Part shown: positions 40,031 through 45,100 of the stretch, piece by piece
Layout: the number at the start of each line of letters is the position of its first letter
Numbering within the stretch: the first letter of the stretch is position 1
Assembly: GCF_905397395.1 (NCBI RefSeq)
Contig: NZ_CAJPVH010000046.1
Span: 1 to 45,100, forward strand
Reading direction: 5' to 3'
DNA: 45,100 nucleotides
Origin: Cupriavidus campinensis
Lineage (GTDB): Bacteria > Pseudomonadota > Gammaproteobacteria > Burkholderiales > Burkholderiaceae
Translations under genes and position numbers: made by a program
Notes under the pieces: generated by a model
Database searches by the model: none
What the model was told of the DNA's origin: nothing
The model's input: only the letters and a program-made list of their open reading frames with translations

Positions 40031-41080
40031 ATGGACGAACGTTCGAAAACGCTTCTCAAGACCCTGATCGAGCGCTACATCGCCGAAGGCCAGCCCGTGG
40101 GCTCGCGCACCCTGTCCAAGTACTCGGGTCTCGATCTCTCGCCGGCGACCATCCGCAATGTGATGTCCGACCTCGAGGAAATGGGGTTCATCGCCAGCCC
40201 GCACACGTCGGCCGGCCGGATTCCCACGCCGCGCGGGTACCGGCTGTTCGTCGATTCGATGCTTACGGCGCGCCCGCTGGAGGGCGGCACGGTGGAGATG
40301 ACGGCCGAACTGGCCGCGCTGACCGGCCAGATCCAGGGCCAGCTGGCCGGGCAGCAGCTGGGGCCGCAGCGGATGATTACCGCCGCCGCGCACACGCTGT
40401 CTAACCTCTCGCGCTTTGCCGGCGTGATCATGACGCCGCGCCGGGGCCAGTCGTTCCGCCAGGTGGAGTTCATGCGCCTGTCGGAGAAGCGCATCCTGCT
40501 GATCATCGTCAGCCCCGAGGGCGACGTCCAGAACCGCATCATCCAGACTGAACTGCCGTACACCCCCGCCCAGCTGATCGAGGCGGCCAATTTCTTCAAT
40601 TCCCACTACGCCGGCATGAGTTTCGATGCCGTGCGCAGCCATTTGCGGGTGGAATTGCAGGATCTCCGCCGCGACATGTCAGCGCTGATGCAGGCCGCCG
40701 TGGAGGCCGGCAGCAGCGCCATGGCCGAGGACGACGACCAGGTGTTCATCTCCGGCGAGCGCAAGCTGCTCGAGGTGGAAGACCTGTCGTCCAGCATGGA
40801 CAAGCTGCGCCGGCTGTTCGATGTCTTCGAACACAAGACCAACCTGCTGCAGTTGCTCGATGTCTCGAGCCACGCGCAGGGCGTACAGATCTTCATCGGG
40901 GGCGAAAGCCAGCTCGTGCCGCTCGAAGACATGGCCGTCATCACCGCGCCCTATGGTGTCGATGGACAGATCGTCGGCACGCTCGGCGTGATCGGCCCGA
41001 CGCGGATGGCCTACGAACGGGTGATCCCGATCGTCGACATCACCGCGCGGCTGCTCTCGAGCGCGCTCTCCCAGAATTGA
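40031..41080 (+). CDS. hrcA: Heat-inducible transcription repressor HrcA
   Basis: A 349-residue HrcA, the repressor that binds CIRCE elements at groE and other heat-shock operons. The winged-helix N-terminus is LLKTLIERYIAEGQPVGSRT, then SPATIRNVMSDLEEMGFI and SAGRIPTPRGYRLFVDSML. The GAF-like core ends VGTLGVIGPTRMAYERVIP. The ATG at 40031 follows TAAAAT (40016-40021) by only nine bases, so the transcript may be nearly leaderless, although GGGG at 40023 could act as a weak ribosome site. No CIRCE (TTAGCACTC-N9-GAGTGCTAA) is present in front of hrcA here. hemH follows on the same strand. Confidence 0.97.
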   Translation: MDERSKTLLKTLIERYIAEGQPVGSRTLSKYSGLDLSPATIRNVMSDLEEMGFIASPHTSAGRIPTPRGYRLFVDSMLTARPLEGGTVEMTAELAALTGQIQGQLAGQQLGPQRMITAAAHTLSNLSRFAGVIMTPRRGQSFRQVEFMRLSEKRILLIIVSPEGDVQNRIIQTELPYTPAQLIEAANFFNSHYAGMSFDAVRSHLRVELQDLRRDMSALMQAAVEAGSSAMAEDDDQVFISGERKLLEVEDLSSSMDKLRRLFDVFEHKTNLLQLLDVSSHAQGVQIFIGGESQLVPLEDMAVITAPYGVDGQIVGTLGVIGPTRMAYERVIPIVDITARLLSSALSQN

Positions 41081-41143
41081 TTGCTGCGCGCGGGCACGCC
41101 ACGTGACAACGCGCGCGTGGCGCCCGCCATTTCCGGAAACCCT

Positions 41144-42259
41144 ATGACGTTCTCGGCAGAACCGGCTTACCAGCATGGCCAGGCGCCCCGCACGGCCATC
41201 CTGCTTATCAACCTGGGCACGCCGGATGCGCCCACGCCCAAGGCAGTGGGGCGATACCTGAAGGCGTTTTTGTCCGATCCGCGCGTGGTCGAGATCCCGC
41301 GTCTGGCCTGGCTGCCGATCCTGCACGGGCTGATCCTGCCGTTCCGCTCGCGCGCATCGGCCATGAAGTACGAATCGATCTGGCTGCGCGAGGCGCACAT
41401 GACCGGCTCGCCGCTGCTGGTGCACACCGAGCGGCAGGCCCACGCGCTCCAGCAGCACATGCACCGGCTCGGCCACGATGTGACCGTGGCCTGCGCCATG
41501 CGCTACGGCAATCCGTCGATTGCCTCGGTCATGGAGGCCCTACGCCGGCAGGGTACGGAGCAAGTGCTGTTGTTGCCACTTTATCCGCAGTTCTCAGGCA
41601 CGACTACGGCCACGGCGTTCGACGAGGTCTTCCGCGTGCTGGCCGGCTGGCGGAATCAGCCGGAATTGCGACTAATCAAGCACTTTCACGACCATCCCGC
41701 CTATATTTCCGCCCTGCAGCAGCAGGTGAGCGGCTTCTGGGCGCAGCACGGCATGCCGGACTTCGCCCGGGGCGACAAGCTGATCCTGTCCTTCCATGGC
41801 CTGCCGCGCCGGCTGCTGGATCTGGGCGACCCCTACCACTGCGAATGCCTGAAGACCGGACGGATGCTGGGCGAGGCGCTGGGCCTGCAGCCGGGCCAGT
41901 ATCAAGTGACCTTTCAGTCTCGTTTCGGCAAGGCCGAATGGCTCCAGCCCTATACCGCGCCGACGCTGACCGAGCTGGGCAAGGTCGGCACGCATCGCGT
42001 GGATGTGTTCTGCCCCGGCTTCCCGGCCGATTGCATCGAGACGCTCGAGGAAATCGCCATGGAAGGGCAGTCCGAATTCCGCGTGGCGGGCGGACAGGAA
42101 TTCCAGTTCATTCCCTGCCTGAATGATGCGGACTACTGGATTGCCGGGCTGGCCGAGATCGCGCTGCAGCATCTGCAGGGTTGGCCGCTGCGCCAGCCAC
42201 ATCCGCACGAGCTGGAAGCGCGGCGCTCGCGGGCGCAGACCCGGGGCGCTGCGGCATAA
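41144..42259 (+). CDS. hemH: Ferrochelatase
   Basis: A 371-residue ferrochelatase inserting iron into protoporphyrin IX, the last haem-synthesis step, at the inner membrane. Family marks are LLINLGTPDAP at the start, LPLYPQFSGTTTATAFDEV, LSFHGLPRRLLDLGDPY with the catalytic His, QVTFQSRFGKAEWLQPYT and FCPGFPADCIETLEEI with the acidic residues. The ATG at 41144 follows CCGGAAAC; the frame to 41081 starts at the hrcA stop and lacks the family sequence. It lies between hrcA and hslR, a common Burkholderiales order. Confidence 0.97.
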   Translation: MTFSAEPAYQHGQAPRTAILLINLGTPDAPTPKAVGRYLKAFLSDPRVVEIPRLAWLPILHGLILPFRSRASAMKYESIWLREAHMTGSPLLVHTERQAHALQQHMHRLGHDVTVACAMRYGNPSIASVMEALRRQGTEQVLLLPLYPQFSGTTTATAFDEVFRVLAGWRNQPELRLIKHFHDHPAYISALQQQVSGFWAQHGMPDFARGDKLILSFHGLPRRLLDLGDPYHCECLKTGRMLGEALGLQPGQYQVTFQSRFGKAEWLQPYTAPTLTELGKVGTHRVDVFCPGFPADCIETLEEIAMEGQSEFRVAGGQEFQFIPCLNDADYWIAGLAEIALQHLQGWPLRQPHPHELEARRSRAQTRGAAA

Positions 42260-42278
42260 GGAATCAAGGAGTTAGACG

Positions 42279-42674
42279 ATGGACGTGGACTTCGAGGCGG
42301 ATGCCCGGCAACGCATCGACAAATGGCTATGGTGCGCGCGCTTCTTCAAGACGCGCTCGCTGGCGGCGGAGGCCGTGGAGCGGGGCCGGGTGGAGGTCAA
42401 CGGCCAGCCGGTCAAGAATTCACGGGAAGTGAAGCCCGGCGACGCCGTGAGGATCGACGCGCACCAGCAGCGTTGGGAGATCGAGGTGAAGGGCGTGGCC
42501 GCCTCGCGCGGGTCGGCGCCCGTGGCGCAGACGCTGTATGCCGAAACCCCGGAAAGCCAGGCCCGGCGCCAGGAAGAGGCGGAACGGCGGCGCATGCAGC
42601 CCGAGCCGACGGCGCAGCTGCAGGGCCGCCCGACCAAGCGCGACCGGCGCCGGATCGACGGTTTCAGAAGCTAG
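42279..42674 (+). CDS. hslR: Heat-shock RNA-binding protein HslR (Hsp15)
   Basis: A 131-residue S4-domain protein (E. coli Hsp15 133 residues), which rescues 50S subunits that carry a stranded nascent chain. The S4 fold begins RIDKWLWCARFFKTRSLAAE and continues GRVEVNGQPVKNSREVKPGD. The basic tail (RRQEEAERRRM, then RPTKRDRRRIDGF) binds rRNA. AAGGAG precedes the ATG, and the gene starts 19 bases after hemH, so it is probably the last gene of hrcA-hemH-hslR. Confidence 0.95.
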   Translation: MDVDFEADARQRIDKWLWCARFFKTRSLAAEAVERGRVEVNGQPVKNSREVKPGDAVRIDAHQQRWEIEVKGVAASRGSAPVAQTLYAETPESQARRQEEAERRRMQPEPTAQLQGRPTKRDRRRIDGFRS

Positions 42675-42682
42675 GGATGGAT

Positions 42683-42916
42683 TCAGCGGTTGTACGGGAA
42701 GTACGGAACGATATAGTGCTTGAACACCGCCTTGCCACTGCCATACTCGGTCTCACGCGGCGTGAATGCGCCGGAGGCGCAGATGAAAAGTGTCATCACC
42801 GACAGCGCGGCGAGCAGGCACACCGTTACGACAGGAAGCTTGTGCATGACGAACCTTCCGAAGGATGCACCAAAATAATCCACCAGCGTGCTCCCGTTAT
42901 TTTTGTCATTTTTCAT
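42683..42916 (-). CDS. Small single-pass membrane protein, unknown
   Basis: A 77-residue protein without recognised family. A polar N-terminus of about 25 residues precedes one strong membrane segment (LPVVTVCLLAALSVMTLFIC, about 27-46) and a tail ending HYIVPYFPYNR. An internal ATG at 42847 would make a 54-residue form starting just before the membrane segment; neither start has a clear Shine-Dalgarno. It converges on hslR with 8 bases between stops. Its 5' region is AT-rich compared with the neighbours. It is possibly real, but unsupported by homology I can see. Confidence 0.5.
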   Translation of the reverse strand: MKNDKNNGSTLVDYFGASFGRFVMHKLPVVTVCLLAALSVMTLFICASGAFTPRETEYGSGKAVFKHYIVPYFPYNR

Positions 42917-43016
42917 TGATAGATCTTAGTCATTGCGTTGCAGCAAAGCAATGAACACCAGATTGCATGAATCACGGCTTTGTAACCGCGTATTTCGGCG
43001 TCTCGCCCCCTTCACA

Positions 43017-43044
43017 CTTGAAAAAGCGGGGACCGGCGCCAACT
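43017..43044 (+). promoter_or_regulatory. Sigma-32 (RpoH) type promoter of grpE
   Basis: CTTGAAA (43017-43023) matches the sigma-32 -35 consensus exactly. After 13 bases, CGCCAACT (43037-43044) matches six of eight positions of the -10 consensus CCCCATNT. Transcription would start about 80 bases before the grpE ATG. Confidence 0.65.
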
Positions 43045-43129
43045 GCGGCTAGACTTGCCGGTTTGGCATCCCGACCCACCCGACGGCCTGCGCCAGGCGG
43101 GCCGAGTTTTAGATTTGATACGGATCGAC

Positions 43130-43702
43130 ATGGAAGAACAGAATCAGACCCAGACGCCATCCCCAGCTTCGAGCGCGCCGCAGGCGGCAGACGATGCCCT
43201 GCGCGCCCAGCAGCCTGGCACGGACGCCCCGGCCGGCGATGATGTGGCCCGCCTGACGCAGCAGGTGGCCGACCTGGAGGCCAAGGCCAAGGAAAACTAC
43301 GAGCTGTTCCTGCGCGCCACGGCAGAGGGCGAGAACATCCGCCGCCGGTCGCAGGAAGAGGTCAGCAAGGCACACAAGTTCGCGATCGAGAACTTCGCCG
43401 ACAACCTCGTGCCGGTGATGGACAGCCTCCAGGCTGCGCTGGCCGACAACACCGGCGATCTCAAGAAGCTGCGCGAAGGCGTGGAGCTGACCGCCCGCCA
43501 GCTGGCCGCTGCCTTCGAGCGCGGCAAGATTGTCGAGCTGAACCCGGTGGGCGAGAAGTTCGACCCGCATCGTCACCAGGCGATCTCGATGGTGCCGTCC
43601 GAGCAGGAACCCAACACCGTGGTGAACGTGCTCCAGCGTGGCTACATGATTGCCGAGCGCGTGCTGCGCCCGGCACTGGTGACGGTCTCGGCGCCGCGCT
43701 AA
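43130..43702 (+). CDS. grpE: Nucleotide exchange factor GrpE
   Basis: A 190-residue GrpE, releasing ADP from DnaK. A Gln/Ser/Ala-rich disordered start (about 1-40) is followed by a long helix (VADLEAKAKENYELFLRATA, then ENIRRRSQEEV) and a beta-wing ending GEKFDPHRHQAISMV and NVLQRGYMIAERVLRPALVTV. The ATG at 43130 matches the usual MEEQ- opening; the frame up to 43055 overlaps the promoter leader. A sigma-32-type promoter lies upstream. dnaK is not within the window on this side; a thioredoxin-like gene follows. Confidence 0.96.
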   Translation: MEEQNQTQTPSPASSAPQAADDALRAQQPGTDAPAGDDVARLTQQVADLEAKAKENYELFLRATAEGENIRRRSQEEVSKAHKFAIENFADNLVPVMDSLQAALADNTGDLKKLREGVELTARQLAAAFERGKIVELNPVGEKFDPHRHQAISMVPSEQEPNTVVNVLQRGYMIAERVLRPALVTVSAPR

Positions 43703-43735
43703 GCCGCGCAAAGCCTGACCCCCGAAGCATGACCC

Positions 43736-43770
43736 AACGCCCGGTGCCGCAACGCCCGGGCGTTGTTGTT
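43736..43770 (+). terminator. Hairpin between grpE and the thioredoxin-like gene
   Basis: AACGCCCGG (43736-43744) pairs with CCGGGCGTT (43756-43764) around an 11-base loop, followed by GTTGTT. It would reduce readthrough from grpE; its 3' end is only 15 bases from the next start, so it could also limit ribosome access. Confidence 0.55.
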
Positions 43771-43785
43771 TCCAGGAACCCCACG

Positions 43786-44193
43786 ATGTCAGACGACGCT
43801 CAATCCCCTCATCTCGATCACCGCGCCTTCGACGCCTTCGCCATGCAGGCGGTCGATGGGAGCACCATCGACGCGGCCATCGCCGCTGCCGGTGACGACC
43901 TGGTCTGCGTGTTCTTCTGGGGCGTGGACTGCTTCAACTGCGAGATGGCCAAGAAGGCGATGCTCGCCAACCCGGACCCGATCCGCGCGTTGAACCTGCG
44001 CTGGCTGCACGCCAACGTCTACGAACACCCCGAGCTGGGCAAGCGTTTCGGCCTGCACGGCATTCCGGTGTTCATGTTCTTCCAGCGGGGCAAGAAGCTG
44101 GGCCGCGCCACGGGCTGGCACGGCCACGGCCAGTTTGCGGCCGCCGTCGGCAACGCGCGGCTCAAGGCCGAGGGCAAGCCGCTGGCCGGCTGA
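43786..44193 (+). CDS. Thioredoxin-fold protein
   Basis: A 135-residue cytoplasmic thioredoxin-like protein. The redox motif is Cys49-Phe-Asn-Cys52 in WGVDCFNCEMAKKAM, and the cis-proline is in HGIPVFMFF. The active site differs from the standard WCGPC, so its partners probably differ from those of TrxA. The ATG at 43786 follows CAGGAAC; a longer frame from 43729 runs through the preceding hairpin. Linkage to grpE suggests a stress-related redox role, which is inference. Confidence 0.88.
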   Translation: MSDDAQSPHLDHRAFDAFAMQAVDGSTIDAAIAAAGDDLVCVFFWGVDCFNCEMAKKAMLANPDPIRALNLRWLHANVYEHPELGKRFGLHGIPVFMFFQRGKKLGRATGWHGHGQFAAAVGNARLKAEGKPLAG

Positions 44194-45100
44194 TCAGCGC
44201 GACAGCGCGTAGCCGATGCGGAACTGCCACGGCGTCTTCTGGTTGTAGTCGAGCAGGCTCTCGCCGTAGCCGTAGAAGTAGCCAGCCATCAGATAGCCGG
44301 CCGTGCCCGGCAGTAGCCGCGCGAGCGGGTAGGTGAGCTGCGCATCCACGCTGCCATAGCCCTTGCGCGTGCCCTTGCGCAGCGTGGCGGCAAATTCCCA
44401 CGAATCGGGCCGGCCGTAGGCCACCAGCAGGTCCATGTAGCCGCGATAGTGTGCAATGTCCTCGTTGTCGCTCTTGCCGACGTAGCCGTAGACCTTGGGC
44501 GCCACGCGCCAGTGCCAGTCGGTCTGGTCGCCGAAATATATCGTCGGCTTCAGGAACAGCGTGTTGACGCTGCGCGACTGGTCGCCATCGCGCCCGTTCG
44601 ACTCGTGCTCGAAACCGGTGGCCAGCGAGAGCCGGCTGATCACACGGTTCTTCACGCCCGTATCGGACAGGTAGTAATAGAGGCTGGGCCGGTAGTTGGT
44701 GTCGCGGAACGGCCGGGACTCGTCGTTCAGGTCCCATAGCGAGAACTGCGTGTAGGCGAAGTACAGGTTGTCCAGCACGCGCTTCGAGCTCGGGTTCTCG
44801 CCCTCGAAAATGCGGTACTTGAAGCTGATCTGGAACTTGGCGTTGGCGCCGTTGTGCGCGCCGAACATCAGGTACATCGGCTCGTTGAACGAGAGGCGCT
44901 GGCCGTCGCGCAGGTCGGCCGGCGAGGGCCCCGGCGTGCCGCCGTTGGCGGCCGTGACGATCGGCGTGACGGGTACCGTGGCGGCTGGCGTGGCTCCCTC
45001 ATGCTGGGAGGTGCCGGGGGCGGCGGCCAGGTCCTTGTGCTCCGTCGAGGCAGCGCCCGGGGCCACGGCCGCCACGGTCGGCGCGGCGGGGACTTCGCCC
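44194..45100 (-). CDS. pldA: Outer-membrane phospholipase A, 5' end missing
   Basis: The frame is open to the window edge, so the signal peptide and true start lie beyond 45100; GTG at 45075 is not a convincing start. About 302 residues are visible. An Ala/Pro/Thr-rich periplasmic stretch is followed by the OMPLA barrel. The active site is GFEHESNGRDGDQSRSVN, which holds the His, Ser and Asn counterparts of E. coli His142, Ser144 and Asn156. The C-terminal strands include GYGESLLDYNQ (calcium region) and end GYALSR. The enzyme cleaves phospholipids misplaced in the outer leaflet. It converges with the thioredoxin-like gene with no gap between the two stops. Confidence 0.93.
   Translation of the reverse strand, partial: GEVPAAPTVAAVAPGAASTEHKDLAAAPGTSQHEGATPAATVPVTPIVTAANGGTPGPSPADLRDGQRLSFNEPMYLMFGAHNGANAKFQISFKYRIFEGENPSSKRVLDNLYFAYTQFSLWDLNDESRPFRDTNYRPSLYYYLSDTGVKNRVISRLSLATGFEHESNGRDGDQSRSVNTLFLKPTIYFGDQTDWHWRVAPKVYGYVGKSDNEDIAHYRGYMDLLVAYGRPDSWEFAATLRKGTRKGYGSVDAQLTYPLARLLPGTAGYLMAGYFYGYGESLLDYNQKTPWQFRIGYALSR

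Overview
The window is high-GC DNA from a betaproteobacterium of the Burkholderiaceae, most likely Cupriavidus or a close Ralstonia relative. This rests on two Bug/TctC-type solute receptors, the yhdP-nit-tldD and recN-nadK / hrcA-hemH-hslR / grpE arrangements, frequent TACAAT-like -10 boxes and strong third-position GC. It is chromosomal housekeeping DNA with one clear accessory insert (about 8.8-11.2 kb). I saw no rRNA, tRNA, CRISPR array, IS element or replication origin.

Layout. 1-7.8 kb: the 3' part of a secreted CAP-domain protein, a lipoprotein gamma-glutamyltransferase, an orphan Bug receptor, then a minus-strand acyl-CoA/phenylacetate-type group (paaH, a crotonase and an APH-fold kinase-like protein). 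8.0-11.2 kb: a glutathione transferase, then a PAAR spike protein followed by a probable type VI effector with a permuted papain-like His/Cys signature and an array of three intact plus one decayed paralogous membrane-anchored proteins, which look like immunity genes. 11.2-19 kb: a YbdL-type aminotransferase, an orphan PIN protein, yaaA, an M14 carboxypeptidase, a lysine-tailed lipoprotein, and a Bug receptor plus N-formylglutamate deformylase pair with a divergent LysR regulator. 19-24 kb: moxR-GNAT-VWA operon, two small c-type cytochromes, and aroG (DAHP synthase).

aroG is preceded by a 23-residue leader ORF containing KFYFYFF, then an intrinsic terminator whose 5' arm can instead pair with a 9-nt segment of the leader ORF. 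This has the layout of a Phe/Tyr translational attenuator and is the strongest regulatory observation here.

24.5-34.3 kb: tldD, a nitrilase-family amidase and the very large AsmA-like yhdP on the minus strand, divergent from glnE. 34.3-37.1 kb: a rhombosortase gene overlapping the end of glnE, convergent with an S8 protease that ends in a GlyGly-CTERM sorting tail. Upstream of the protease, in the same orientation, is a small lipoprotein that resembles the protease's own propeptide. Together they form a compact secretion, processing and inhibition module. 37.2-45.1 kb: recN-nadK (minus) divergent from hrcA-hemH-hslR, a small one-TM protein, grpE with a good sigma-32-type promoter, a thioredoxin-like protein, and the 3' part of an outer-membrane phospholipase A gene running off the window.
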